64,000 bases of DNA from UBA6244 sp965140775 (GTDB lineage: Bacteria > Bacteroidota > Bacteroidia > Bacteroidales > F082). Positions 8,807 through 18,500 of this stretch are shown one piece after another; the stretch's first letter is position 1, and each line of letters begins with the position of its first letter. Position numbers and translations under genes: made by a program. Where the stretch lies: the NCBI GenBank assembly GCA_965140775.1, contig OZ223471.1, positions 1,240,001 through 1,304,000 of the forward strand. The letters run 5' to 3'. Below the pieces are notes generated by a model. It was not told the DNA's origin. It saw only the letters and a list, made by a program, of their open reading frames with translations, and made no database searches.

Positions 8807-9704
8807 CTTTATTCATTATTACCTTGAGCGACAAGGGGTTGATTTTTACATTTAGTTTACGTGTCAGTTTTTTTGGTTCTCCATCAATGTTTACCACACG
8901 GTTTTTCGCCCGCGAGATGGTGAGTTGCGGTGTTTGTATGATGTTAAAATCAGGCGAAAGGTCTAATCTCTTTAGCAGCAGTAGGTTAACTACCACCGGA
9001 AGCGAAATGAGTGTCGGTTTTTTTACAATGCACACATCAAGCAATCCATCGGTAAGGCGTGCCTGCGGGGCAATGGTGGTGTTGTAGCCAAACTGGTTGG
9101 AGTTGGCCAACGCGATAAACAAAGCCCGCGTCACAATGGTTCGTCCATCGGCAAAAGTAAGTCGGTATTTTTTTGGTTTATACTTGAGGTATTTGTTGGC
9201 TACTACCGTGAAGTACCCGAGGAATCCCCGTCGTTCACCCTGAGCGAAATATTTGGCCACCAAGGCATCGAAGCCCACGCCGGCGATGCTCACAAAATGG
9301 GTGTCGTTCACCATGCAGGTGTCTATCTTGCTGAAATCGAATTGGTTGATAAGATTGACTGCCTTTTCCACATTTCGTGGAATACCCAAGTGGCGTGCCA
9401 GTCCGTTGCCCGAACCCATGGGCACAATGCCCAATACCACTTCGGTGTGAATCATTTGTCCGGCAACCTCGTTGATGGTGCCATCGCCACCTACTGCCAC
9501 GATGATGTCGAAACCTGAGGTTACGGCCCGATGGCTTAATTCAATGGCATGACCGGCATATTTGGTGAAAACCACTTCCACTTCAAATTGGCTTTTATCC
9601 ATCAATTGATCAATGGATTGGGTGAGCAGGTGGTGTTTTTTCTTCCCCGAATTGGGGTTGATGATAAACAGGACTTTCTTCTTACTTGCGGATTTGGCTT
9701 TCAT
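8793..9704 (-). CDS. diacylglycerol kinase family lipid kinase (YegS/BmrU-like)
   Basis: 303 residues. The diacylglycerol-kinase catalytic domain starts with VLFIINPNSGKKKH (about 11-24) and contains the nucleotide-binding VGGDGTINEV at 71-80 and GSGNGLARHLGIP near 100-110. The length is typical of the YegS/YtlR/BmrU group, which phosphorylates diacylglycerol, ceramide or related lipids at the inner membrane. It is cytosolic with no membrane segment. The 3' end overlaps yciH by 14 bases, so the two are co-translated or co-transcribed. Confidence 0.94.
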   Translation of the reverse strand: MKAKSASKKKVLFIINPNSGKKKHHLLTQSIDQLMDKSQFEVEVVFTKYAGHAIELSHRAVTSGFDIIVAVGGDGTINEVAGQMIHTEVVLGIVPMGSGNGLARHLGIPRNVEKAVNLINQFDFSKIDTCMVNDTHFVSIAGVGFDALVAKYFAQGERRGFLGYFTVVANKYLKYKPKKYRLTFADGRTIVTRALFIALANSNQFGYNTTIAPQARLTDGLLDVCIVKKPTLISLPVVVNLLLLKRLDLSPDFNIIQTPQLTISRAKNRVVNIDGEPKKLTRKLNVKINPLSLKVIMNKDGQI

Positions 9705-9726
9705 TATTTTTTGTTGATCAGGGTAA

Positions 9727-10071
9727 CTACTTTCCCGACAATACCTTTACTATACGTTCTTTTTGATCGGCGGACAGACCGCTGATGTCGGTAACGTTGT
9801 AAGTGACTTTGTAATCACCTGCCACGTCCACATTCACGTCGATTCGGGTAATGATGGAGGCTGTTATATCAACGGTGTCGCCGGTGGCCGATATGTCGTA
9901 AGCCGAAGCGCCCATGTCCACATAAGGTTGACCCAACGACCAGTATTGCGGGTTGAATCCTTTCACCACAATTATGGGTTTAATGCCATCGCCCTTTTCT
10001 TCTTTTTTGCAAGCTATCGTGGTTAAAGAGAAGACGGTCAATATGATAAGTAGATTTCTGATGCCTTTCAT
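9727..10071 (-). CDS. DUF5011 (Ig-like) lipoprotein
   Basis: 114 residues from the ATG at 10071. The frame is open further upstream, but this start gives a signal peptide ending in the lipobox TTIAC (about residues 17-21). The mature part matches DUF5011/HYR-like modules: GQPYVDMGASAYDIS followed by VDVAGDYKVTYNVTDISG. One such module makes up the whole protein. A TAnnTTTG-like box lies 15 bases upstream of this ATG, which supports the start. Function is unknown; such modules are usually structural or adhesive domains on the cell surface. Confidence 0.8.
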   Translation of the reverse strand: MKGIRNLLIILTVFSLTTIACKKEEKGDGIKPIIVVKGFNPQYWSLGQPYVDMGASAYDISATGDTVDITASIITRIDVNVDVAGDYKVTYNVTDISGLSADQKERIVKVLSGK

Positions 10072-10086
10072 GAACAGTATTTTTGG

Positions 10087-10094
10087 CAAATTTA
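10087..10094 (-). promoter_or_regulatory. Bacteroidota -7 box (TAAATTTG) for the DUF5011 lipoprotein
   Basis: Read on the minus strand the site is TAAATTTG, matching the Bacteroidota consensus TAnnTTTG. It lies 15 bases upstream of the ATG at 10071. No convincing TTG is visible at the -33 spacing, so the call rests on the -7 element and position only. Confidence 0.4.
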
Positions 10095-10186
10095 GTGATT
10101 TTTCGCCACTTTTTCCCGACAAGGGGACCTCTATTTTCTTTAAAAAAAACAATGAATGGTGCTCCTGAAATTAGAATAATTCCACC

Positions 10187-10194
10187 TACTTTTG
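10187..10194 (+). promoter_or_regulatory. Bacteroidota -7 box (TACTTTTG) for the HAD gene, possible leaderless start
   Basis: TACTTTTG matches TAnnTTTG and ends only 4 bases before the ATG at 10199. If used, transcription would start at or next to the start codon and give a leaderless mRNA. No clear -33 TTG is present. Confidence 0.35.
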
Positions 10195-10198
10195 TCCC

Positions 10199-10690
10199 AT
10201 GAAAACTTCTGTAAAAGCATTGATATTCGATTGGGGCGACACCGTGATGCGCGATTTTATGTTGCCCGGACCCATGCATCAATGGCATCAGGTGGCGTGG
10301 ATTCCGGGAGCTGAAAAAGCTTTGAAACTTTTGAAAAACAGGTATATGTGCATCATTGCCACCAGTGCCGATCACAGCGATACCGAAGATATGAAGGCAG
10401 CCCTGGCCATGGTAGGTGCCGATCGCTATTTCGATTTCTTTTATTCACAAAAGGAGCTCGGGGTAAAAAAACCCGACCCGCTGTTTTTTGAACGTTCGGC
10501 CAGACTTTCCGGGCTCGAACCCCACGAATGTGCCATGATTGGCAATTTGTACGAAAAGGATATCGTGGGCGCCAAAACTGCCGGGATGACTACCGTTTTT
10601 TTCAACGAAACCTTGCTGAAAGGCTCCTTCCCCATGGCGGACATGGTGATCTCACAAATGGATGAACTAATTGCCCTTTTTGATGCGTAA
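10199..10690 (+). CDS. HAD-like phosphatase family protein with altered motif I
   Basis: 163 residues. The HAD fold is recognisable: nucleophile Asp11 in FDWGDTV (11-15 = D-W-G-D-T), a Ser/Thr motif IATSAD at about 53-58, Lys90/91 in GVKKPDPLFF, and a motif IV region AMIGNLYEKDIVGAKTAGM. Two key positions are unusual: the second Asp of the DxD motif is Gly13, as in the phosphonatase-like variants, and motif IV reads GN rather than GD. The protein may still bind Mg2+ through Asp121, but the reaction could differ from ordinary phosphate-monoester hydrolysis. Its 3' end overlaps the start of the M23 peptidase gene by 8 bases. Confidence 0.88.
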   Translation: MKTSVKALIFDWGDTVMRDFMLPGPMHQWHQVAWIPGAEKALKLLKNRYMCIIATSADHSDTEDMKAALAMVGADRYFDFFYSQKELGVKKPDPLFFERSARLSGLEPHECAMIGNLYEKDIVGAKTAGMTTVFFNETLLKGSFPMADMVISQMDELIALFDA

Positions 10691-12422
10691 ACAACTCCGA
10701 AGTACCTTATTTTTACTCTTCACCGCGCTGATGTTGCCTTTGGGAATGTCTGCCCAAAGTATTTATAATCAGGATTTTGTCCCTCCACTTGATATTCCCT
10801 TGTATCTCACAGGGACTTTTGGCGAACTGCGCACCAACCATTTTCATGCGGGCATCGACATCAAAACCCAGGGAAGGGAAGGTTTGCCGATAAAATCCAT
10901 CGACAACGGATATGTGTCGCGCATAAAAATTTCATTGGGGGGCTACGGAAAAGCGCTCTACATCACCCATCCGGATGGGTTCGTGTCGGTTTATGGCCAT
11001 TTGCAGCGTTTCAACGACAGTATCACCAAGTACATTCAAAAGGTGCAGTACGACAAGGAAAGCTATGAAGTTGAGGTGTATCCCGAAAAAAACGAACTGC
11101 CTGTTAAAAAAGGAGAAGTAATTGCCCTGTCGGGAAATACGGGAGGTTCCATGGGGCCACATTTGCATTTCGAAATTCGCGAGGAAGCTACCCAGTATTC
11201 ATTGAATCCATTGCTTTTTGAGGCCATCAAGGTGAAAGATTTTTACCGTCCGAAAATCGTGGAAATGGCCGTTTATCCGGTTGACAGCAACTCCTTCATC
11301 AACGGAAAGCAGGATACCCTCTTTTTGGAAGTTGCCGGCTGGGGCGAACAGCACCGGCTTAAAAATCAATCGCCTATCCGGGTGCGTGGCCGGGTATCGT
11401 TTGGCCTGCTTACCCACGATGTGATGAACGATTTGCCCAACAAAAACGGAGTGTATGAAGTAAAGTTGATGTACGACAGCCTGCAGATATTCGGATTAAA
11501 GCAAAACAGACTTTCCTTTGCCACCGCACGATACATCAATAGTTTGGTGGATTACGGAACCTTCATCAAAACCAATAAACGGTTTATCCGAACTCAAATT
11601 GATACCAACAACATGTTGTTCAACTACGAGCAGGTGGCAAACAACGGAATCTTACAACCCAACGATTCAGCAGTTCATACCCTGACTTGGCTTGTTACGG
11701 ATGCCTACCACAACCTGTCCACGCTTCCATTTCTTGTGCAATCCGATACCTCCGCAGTTCAACCCAAACGCAAACCCCATCAAAAAACCCCATATCACAT
11801 CAGGGCCGACAGAAGTTTCGATCTGAATACCGAAAAGTTACGAATTGACTTTCCTGCCAATGCTTTTTACCGGTCGTTTTACTTCGATTACGAAGAACTT
11901 GCTCCCGACTCGGCTCACCCCTCCACCACCTATCGCTTGCACAACAACACGGTGCCCGTTCAAAAAAGCTTTGCGATATCCATTGTGCCCGATACCGAAT
12001 GGCTGTCAAAAGTTCCTTCCGATAAGGTATATCTGGCATATTCTGATGATGGAAAAAATTTTTATTACAGCGGTGGAAGTATCACCAACGGGCGTATGCA
12101 AGCCAACTCACGAAGTTTGGGCTATTACACGCTGAGGGTTGATACCATTGCGCCTACCATTGGCACACTGAAGATGAATAAGGATAAATCAGGGAAATTG
12201 CCCACCCGTTACCAGATAAAAATTGATGACAAACAAACCGGCATTTCCGCATACCGGGCACTACTCAACAAAAAATGGGTGTTGATGGAATACGAAACCA
12301 AAAAGGATCTCCTGTTTTACGAAGTGGACGAACGGTTGAAAAAAGGCGAAAATACTTTCGAACTGGAAGTTACCGACCAAAGAGGCAACAAAACTTCATA
12401 CAAAACTGTTATTACGCGATAA
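10683..12422 (+). CDS. exported M23-family peptidase with long C-terminal region
   Basis: 579 residues from the ATG at 10683, which overlaps the HAD gene end. Signal peptide at residues 1-24 (ends MSAQ). The M23 (LytM) domain spans about 45-180: the first zinc ligands are in NHFHAGIDIKT (His55, Asp59) and the HxH motif is in SMGPHLHFEIREE near 160-170. These enzymes cut peptidoglycan cross-bridges. About 400 residues of Ig-like beta-rich sequence follow, ending in TFELEVTDQRGNKTSYK; this long tail is usual for the Bacteroidota version. It is convergent with lpxB. Confidence 0.92.
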   Translation: MRKQLRSTLFLLFTALMLPLGMSAQSIYNQDFVPPLDIPLYLTGTFGELRTNHFHAGIDIKTQGREGLPIKSIDNGYVSRIKISLGGYGKALYITHPDGFVSVYGHLQRFNDSITKYIQKVQYDKESYEVEVYPEKNELPVKKGEVIALSGNTGGSMGPHLHFEIREEATQYSLNPLLFEAIKVKDFYRPKIVEMAVYPVDSNSFINGKQDTLFLEVAGWGEQHRLKNQSPIRVRGRVSFGLLTHDVMNDLPNKNGVYEVKLMYDSLQIFGLKQNRLSFATARYINSLVDYGTFIKTNKRFIRTQIDTNNMLFNYEQVANNGILQPNDSAVHTLTWLVTDAYHNLSTLPFLVQSDTSAVQPKRKPHQKTPYHIRADRSFDLNTEKLRIDFPANAFYRSFYFDYEELAPDSAHPSTTYRLHNNTVPVQKSFAISIVPDTEWLSKVPSDKVYLAYSDDGKNFYYSGGSITNGRMQANSRSLGYYTLRVDTIAPTIGTLKMNKDKSGKLPTRYQIKIDDKQTGISAYRALLNKKWVLMEYETKKDLLFYEVDERLKKGENTFELEVTDQRGNKTSYKTVITR

Positions 12423-12423
12423 A

Positions 12424-13539
12424 CTAAGGGTTCATCAGCTTTATGATGACATCGGCGGCCCGGTCGGAGGCGCCACTTGAACCCAATTTTTCCACCAGCA
12501 CATCATATTCGCTCATGAGCTTATTTCTGTATGTGGTGTCAAACAGCAATTTATCCAATTGCTTTTTCAGGTTTTTCTCGTTCAGGTCACCTTGAATGAG
12601 CTCCTTCACCACCTCTTTGTCCATGATGAGGTTTACCAACGAAATATATTGGATATCCACAATTTTACGGGCGATGAGGTAGCTTAACGGATTACCTTTA
12701 TAACAAACCACCTCAGGCACTTTTAACAGAGCAGTTTCGAGGGTTGCCGTGCCCGAAGTTACCAACGCGGCATCCGAAGCTTTCAGCAGACTGTGCATGT
12801 CGTTGAATACCACATGTGCTTTCTTACCCTCCATTACCGAATGATAATCATTGATATTCAGCGTGTTTACACCACCAATAACAAATTGATGCTCAGGATA
12901 ATGGGGGGTTATTTTCAGCATTTCCACCAACATTTTCGACACCTCCTGCTTACGACTGCCGGGCAATAGGGCAATGATGGGTTGCCGGCTTAATCCATGT
13001 TTTGTTCTGAAATCATTCTGGTCGAGGGTCTTTTCATTTTGAATGACATCCAAAAGCGGATGACCCACAAAATCCACGTTAAGGTCGTATTGTTGATAAA
13101 AATCCTTTTCAAAAGGCAAGATTACCAGCATTTTATCCACCACCCGTTTGATGGTATGTACCCGATTCTTTTTCCACGCCCACACTTGGGGAGAAATATA
13201 GTAAACCACCTTAATTCCCTTGTTATGAGCAAATTCTGCTACCCGAAGGTTAAACCCCGGATAGTCGATCAGGATAAGCACATCCGGTTGAAAATCAAGA
13301 ATGTCCTGTTTGCAAAACGACAGGTTGGACAGGATGGTTTTCAGGTTGAAAAGTACTTCCACAAAACCCATGAATGCCAGGTCTTTGTAATGTTTAACCA
13401 GCTCACCTCCAACTTGTTGCATTCGGTCGCCTCCCCAAAACCTGAATTCAGCCCGTGCATCCGTTTTGAGCAACGATTTCATGAGGTTGGCTCCATGTAT
13501 ATCTCCCGATGTTTCACCGGCTATCAGATAGTACTTCAT
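12424..13539 (-). CDS. lpxB: lipid-A-disaccharide synthase
   Basis: 371 residues. LpxB condenses UDP-2,3-diacylglucosamine with lipid X to form the lipid A disaccharide at the inner membrane. Diagnostic segments are YYLIAGETSGDIHGANL at the N-terminus, FMGFVEVL, LIDYPGFNLRVAEF, YYISPQVWAWKKNR and LLPGSRKQEV. The start is the ATG at 13539; the codon just upstream is TTG. Divergent from the tRNA-Gln gene, with a TATCTTTG -7 box 22 bases upstream of the ATG. Confidence 0.96.
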   Translation of the reverse strand: MKYYLIAGETSGDIHGANLMKSLLKTDARAEFRFWGGDRMQQVGGELVKHYKDLAFMGFVEVLFNLKTILSNLSFCKQDILDFQPDVLILIDYPGFNLRVAEFAHNKGIKVVYYISPQVWAWKKNRVHTIKRVVDKMLVILPFEKDFYQQYDLNVDFVGHPLLDVIQNEKTLDQNDFRTKHGLSRQPIIALLPGSRKQEVSKMLVEMLKITPHYPEHQFVIGGVNTLNINDYHSVMEGKKAHVVFNDMHSLLKASDAALVTSGTATLETALLKVPEVVCYKGNPLSYLIARKIVDIQYISLVNLIMDKEVVKELIQGDLNEKNLKKQLDKLLFDTTYRNKLMSEYDVLVEKLGSSGASDRAADVIIKLMNP

Positions 13540-13561
13540 CAATGCTTTTTAAAATAAGCCA

Positions 13562-13569
13562 CAAAGATA
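13562..13569 (-). promoter_or_regulatory. -7 box (TATCTTTG) for lpxB
   Basis: On the minus strand this reads TATCTTTG, a perfect match to TAnnTTTG, 22 bases upstream of the lpxB ATG. It is identical to the box in front of the divergent tRNA-Gln gene. No clear -33 TTG is seen at normal spacing. Confidence 0.5.
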
Positions 13570-13631
13570 ATACATCTGCAGGTGCTTGTGGTCGAGGGAA
13601 TAATTTCGTCTGAAAATTTTGTTTCAAAACT

Positions 13632-13660
13632 TTGGAATGATAAAAAATGTAGTATCTTTG
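13632..13660 (+). promoter_or_regulatory. promoter of tRNA-Gln: TTG, 18 bases, TATCTTTG
   Basis: A TTG at 13632-13634 and a TATCTTTG box at 13653-13660 are separated by 18 bases, close to the Bacteroidota primary sigma consensus (TTG at -33, TAnnTTTG at -7). The tRNA begins 10 bases downstream. This is the best promoter visible in the window. Confidence 0.75.
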
Positions 13661-13669
13661 CGCCCCGAA

Positions 13670-13740
13670 TGTCCGATGGTGTAATGGTAGCACTGCAGAT
13701 TTTGATTCTGCCTGTCAAGGTTCGAATCCTTGTCGGACAA
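13670..13740 (+). tRNA. trnQ: tRNA-Gln (anticodon UUG)
   Basis: 71 bases. The acceptor stem TGTCCGA (13670-13676) pairs fully with TCGGACA (13733-13739), with discriminator A at 13740. The D-loop contains GGTGTAATGGTAGC, the anticodon loop is TTTTGAT with anticodon TTG, and the T-arm holds GGTTCGAATCC. The 3' CCA is not encoded (the next bases are CGA). It has its own promoter upstream and a terminator 22 bases downstream. Confidence 0.96.
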
Positions 13741-13761
13741 CGATAGAAAGAATTGATGTGT

Positions 13762-13786
13762 GAGGGGACGACAGTCCCCTCTTTTT
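13762..13786 (+). terminator. intrinsic terminator of tRNA-Gln
   Basis: An 8-bp perfect stem GAGGGGAC / GTCCCCTC (13762-13769 and 13774-13781) with a 4-base loop is followed at once by TTTTT. It separates the tRNA from rimP, whose ATG is only 6 bases further on, so rimP needs read-through or a start site of its own. Confidence 0.8.
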
Positions 13787-13791
13787 ATAGC

Positions 13792-14253
13792 ATGATAAAA
13801 AAAGAAAAAATACTAGCTTTGGCTTCGGAGTTTCTGGAAGGAACCGACCGTTTTGTGGTAGAGGTAAACACCAATGCCGAAAACCGGATTTTGGTTTTTA
13901 TAGACAGCGACACCAGTGTTACCATCGATCATTGCATCGATTTAAGTCGGCATATCGAAAAAAACCTCGATCGCGAAGCGGAAGATTTCGAACTCAATGT
14001 AAGCTCCTCGGGCGTAGGTCAGCCATTTACCATGTTGCGTCAATACCAAAAGTACGTGGGTAAGGCCATCCAGGTAAAGCTGGAGGACGGATCGCAGAAA
14101 AAGGGCATCTTACAATCGGTATCCGAAACGCAGATTGCCTTTTTTGAGCAGGCAAAAAATAAAAATAAAAAAAGTAAAAAGATTGAGGCAGGCGAATTAA
14201 TCACCTTTCCCATGTCGGCAGTCTTAGAGACTAAAGGAATTGTAACTTTTTAA
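13792..14253 (+). CDS. rimP: ribosome maturation factor RimP
   Basis: 153 residues from the ATG at 13792 (MIKKEKI...); the open frame extends upstream only through the tRNA terminator. The N-terminal RimP domain has DTSVTIDHCIDLSRHIEKNL and the conserved ELNVSSSGVGQP, and the C-terminal Sm-like domain has KAIQVKLEDGSQKKGILQ. It assists 30S subunit maturation. It is the first gene of the classical rimP-nusA-infB cluster, 21 bases before nusA. Confidence 0.95.
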   Translation: MIKKEKILALASEFLEGTDRFVVEVNTNAENRILVFIDSDTSVTIDHCIDLSRHIEKNLDREAEDFELNVSSSGVGQPFTMLRQYQKYVGKAIQVKLEDGSQKKGILQSVSETQIAFFEQAKNKNKKSKKIEAGELITFPMSAVLETKGIVTF

Positions 14254-14274
14254 CAGACAGTAAATTATTTCGCA

Positions 14275-15510
14275 ATGGATAACATGAACCTTGTTGAAAC
14301 TTTTTCGGAGTTTAAGGAATTTAAAAACATCGACCGGGAAACCATGATGCGCATTCTCGAAGATGTGTTTCACAGTATGCTTACCAAAAAATTCGGCCCC
14401 GACAGCAACTTCGATATCATTGTCAACATTGACAAGGGCGACCTTGAAATTTGGCACTACAGAACCATTGTTGAAGATGGTGAAGTGGAAGATGAAAATC
14501 TGCAGATTGCCATCTCCGACGCCCTTAAGGTAGAGCCCGATTTTGAAGTAGGTGAAGATTTCTCCGAACAAATTTGGCTGAAAGATTTCGGTAGGCGCGA
14601 AGTGCTTTCCATTCGTCAAAATTTGGTTTCCCGAATCCTGGACTATGAAAAGGACAATGTTTTCCGCAAATACAAAGAAAAAGTAGGGGATATCGTTACC
14701 GGCGAGGTGTACCAGGTTTGGAAGAAGGAAATTTTGGTGCTGGACGACGAAGGCATCGAACTGCTGTTGCCCAAATCGGAGCAAATTCCTTCCGACTATT
14801 ACCGCAAGGGCGATTCCATTCGTGCGGTGGTGTCGAAAGTGGACATGCGCAACAATACGCCGGCCATCATTCTGTCGCGTACCTCTCCCGTTTTCCTCGA
14901 ACGTTTGTTTGAAGCCGAGGTGCCTGAGGTTTACGACGGACTGATTACCATCAAGAAAATCGACCGTGTTCCCGGCGAACGTGCCAAAATTGCCGTTGAA
15001 TCATACGACGACCGCATCGACCCCGTTGGCGCCTGTGTAGGTATGAAAGGATCGCGTATTCATGGCATCGTTCGTGAATTGAAAAATGAAAATATCGACG
15101 TGATAAACTATACCAGCAACAAAACCTTGTTTATTCAAAGGGCTTTGTCGCCGGCAAAAATCACTTCCATCAAAATAGATGAGGAAACCAAAAGAGCCGA
15201 AGTATATATGAAACCCGACCAGGTTTCGTTGGCCATCGGAAAAGGAGGTTACAACATCAAACTGGCAGGTAAGCTCACCGGCTATGAGATTGATGTGTAT
15301 CGCGACAGCGACACCGACAGCGAGGATGTGGACCTCATGGAATTCAACGACGAAATCGATCAATGGATTATTGATGAGCTGAAAACCATCGGCTGTGATA
15401 CCGCTAAGAGTGTACTCGAACTCGACAAGGAAGAACTTGTCAACAGAACCGACCTGGAGGAAGAAACCATTCAGGAAGTGTTGCGTATTCTCAGGGCTGA
15501 GTTTGAATAA
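14275..15510 (+). CDS. nusA: transcription termination/antitermination factor NusA
   Basis: 411 residues. N-terminal RNA-polymerase-binding domain (about 1-125), S1 domain (about 130-200; GDIVTGEVYQVWKKEILVLD), then two KH domains with GACVGMKGSRIHGIVREL at about 248-265 and VSLAIGKGGYNIKLAGKLTG near 320. A short C-terminal helix-hairpin-helix-like region (TIGCDTAKSVLELDKEELV) ends the protein. The extra acidic repeats of E. coli NusA are absent, as usual for the phylum. Confidence 0.96.
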   Translation: MDNMNLVETFSEFKEFKNIDRETMMRILEDVFHSMLTKKFGPDSNFDIIVNIDKGDLEIWHYRTIVEDGEVEDENLQIAISDALKVEPDFEVGEDFSEQIWLKDFGRREVLSIRQNLVSRILDYEKDNVFRKYKEKVGDIVTGEVYQVWKKEILVLDDEGIELLLPKSEQIPSDYYRKGDSIRAVVSKVDMRNNTPAIILSRTSPVFLERLFEAEVPEVYDGLITIKKIDRVPGERAKIAVESYDDRIDPVGACVGMKGSRIHGIVRELKNENIDVINYTSNKTLFIQRALSPAKITSIKIDEETKRAEVYMKPDQVSLAIGKGGYNIKLAGKLTGYEIDVYRDSDTDSEDVDLMEFNDEIDQWIIDELKTIGCDTAKSVLELDKEELVNRTDLEEETIQEVLRILRAEFE

Positions 15511-15567
15511 GCCTTCGGCTGGTAATCCATGTGAGAATTAATTTGAGCGTTTATAAACAAAAACAAT

Positions 15568-18500
15568 ATGTCAGAAGCATCTAAGGTAGTAAGATTAAGT
15601 AAAGCCGCCCGCGAATTTAATATCAGCATCGACTCGGTGATTGAATTCCTGGGAAAAAAGGGCTTTGTCATCGACCGTAATCCCAATACCAAGCTTGATC
15701 CTCAAATGTATGAGCTCCTTTTCAATGAGTTTCAGGAAGAGAAACACGTAAAGGAAATCGCCAAACAAAAAGGACTCGAGTTCGTTGGTAAACAAAGTAT
15801 TTCGATTGAAAAAGCTGTTGCCAAAGAGGAAACAAAGCACGAAGAAGCTCCTGCTGAAGAGGAAATTATCATTAAAAATACGGGTGTTGAGTACTTCAAA
15901 CGGACGATGAAAAATGTGGCTTCCACCGCTGCCGAAAGATTGGCGGCTCAGGATATCCCCAAAACGGAGGAAGCAAAACCGGCCGTCGCACCCGCCAAAG
16001 AGGAACCTGTTGCTCCTGCGGAAAAAGTGTCGGCTCCCGTTGAGAAAAAAGTTGAGGAAACTCCGGTGGCTCCGCAAGAAAAGCCTGTGGAAAAAGCACC
16101 TGTGACCGACGCACCCGTTGCACCGGAAACCAAACCGGTTGAAGAAAAGAAAACCGAACAACCTCCCAAGGCAAAGGAAACTGAAGAGAAAAAAGAGGTG
16201 TTGCCTGAGGAAAAACCTGTTGAAGTGGTGCCCGAAACGCCCGCCAAAAAAGAGGTTGTGGAAAATATAGAATCGGTTAAGGACGAAAAGCCAACCCCAA
16301 CTCCAAAGCCCGTCGCCGACAAAGTTGAAGCCCCGGTGGCTGAAGATGTGGATGATGAGGAAGACGATGAGGAGGAGGATTCAAGAGGTATTCCAAAGGT
16401 GTTGGGAAAAATTGATTTGGAAAGTTTGAACCAACTCACCCGACCCAAGAAAAAAACCAAGGCCGAAAAGAAAAAGGAAGCCGCCGAAAAGAATAAAGCG
16501 CTCGAACAGTCGAAAAAGAAAGAGCCACACCCGGGTCATCGTACCGAAACCCCCAGGGATACCAAACCTGCCGAACAACCGAAACCCGTTGAAAAACCGG
16601 CAGTAAAAGATGCTCCTCCAGTAATTCCGCCGGTAAAACAGGAAGTTAAGCCTTCGGAGAAACCGGGCGAAAAATCAATGGAAAGTACGCCCGAAAACTT
16701 CTTGAAAACCAAATTCGAGAAACTTACCGGACCGGTAATTCTGGATAAAATTGATTTGCCCGTAGAGCACAAACGCAAAAAGGGACAACCCGTTGCCACC
16801 TCAAGCGATGATGCCGCCAAGAAAAAGAAAAGAAAACGTATCAAGGTAAAACCACAAGGCGATACCGATACCAAAACTGATGGTCAAAACCGCAACGAAA
16901 AGCATGGCCATGGTGATAAATCCAAAGACGGGCAAAAGAAAAAATTCGGAGCCAAAGACAATGCCAAACGTCCGATATTGAAAGCGGAGCCTTCCGACGA
17001 AGAAATCCAAAAGAAAATTAAGGATACCCTGGCACGATTGGCTCCCGCCGGAAAATCTAAATCGGCCAAGTACAGAAAGCAAAAACGTGAACACGTTTCG
17101 CAAAACATCGCAGAGGAAATGGAACGTCAGGAACAGGAAAAATCCATCCTGAAAGTTACCGAGTTTCTCACTGCCAACGAATTGGCCAACATGATGAGCG
17201 TTGGAGTTACCGACATTATCACTACCTGTATGCAGTTGGGTATGTTCGTTTCCATCAACCAACGTCTGGATGCCGAAACCATCGCCCTGGTGGCCGAAGA
17301 GTTTGGCTTTAAAGTTGAATTTGTGGGTGTGGATGATGCCGACATGGCTGATATTGATGATAGCGAAGACGATCCTGCCGATTTGGTGGAAAGAGCCCCC
17401 ATTGTTACGGTTATGGGTCACGTGGACCATGGTAAAACCAAATTGCTCGACTACATTCGTAAAGCCAATGTGGTTGCCGGTGAGGCCGGAGGTATTACCC
17501 AGCACATCGGGGCTTATGAGGTAACCACCGACAGTGGAAAAAAAGTTACCTTCCTCGATACACCCGGTCACGAAGCATTTACGGCCATGCGTGCGCGTGG
17601 TGCCAAAGTTACCGACATTGCCATCATCGTGATTGCCGCCGACGACAGTGTGATGCCCCAAACACGGGAAGCCATCAACCATGCACAGGCTGCAGGGGTG
17701 CCCATCGTGTTTGCCTTCAATAAAATGGATAAACCGGGAGTAACTTCCGACAAGATAAAAGAACAATTGGCCAACATGAATATCCTGGTGGAAGAATGGG
17801 GCGGAAAGTTCCAATCGCAGGAAATTTCGGCCATCACCGGTATGGGTATCCCCGATTTGCTCGAAAAAGTGCTGCTTGAAGCCGAAATTCTTGAACTGAA
17901 AGCCAATCCCAACAAACCGGGTCGTGGTACGGTTATCGAGGCTTCTCTCGACAAAGGACGCGGATTCTTGGCCACGGTTTTGGTTCAGGATGGTACCATG
18001 AGCAAAGGTGATGTACTACTTGCCGGACCGGTTTTCGGAAAGGTGAAAGCCATGTTCAACGAACGCAATAAGGCTGTTAAATCTGCCGGACCCTCGGTTC
18101 CCGTGCTGTTGTTGGGGTTGACCGCAGCTCCTCAGGCAGGAGATATTTTTAACGTGATGACCGACGAAAAAGAGGCCAAAAATCTCGCTTCAAAACGTCA
18201 ACAACTGCTGCGTGAGCAAAGTTTACGTACACAAAAACATATTACACTGGATGAAATTGGCCGCAGGATTGCCATTGGCGACTTTAAGGAACTAAACGTG
18301 ATCGTAAAAGGTGATGTGGATGGTTCTGTGGAAGCCCTCTCGGATGCCTTGCTCAAGCTTTCCACACGTGAAGTTCAGGTGAATGTTATTCATAAAGCCG
18401 TGGGTGCCATTACCGAATCTGACGTCATGTTGGCCTCTGCCTCAGATGCCATCATCATCGGCTTCCAGGTGCGTCCTTCAAGTCAGGCACGTCGTTTGGC

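Noticed and set aside
16801..17814. 337-codon minus-strand frame over infB
   Set aside because: Antisense shadow of the IF-2 linker and GTPase region; no domain or start context.
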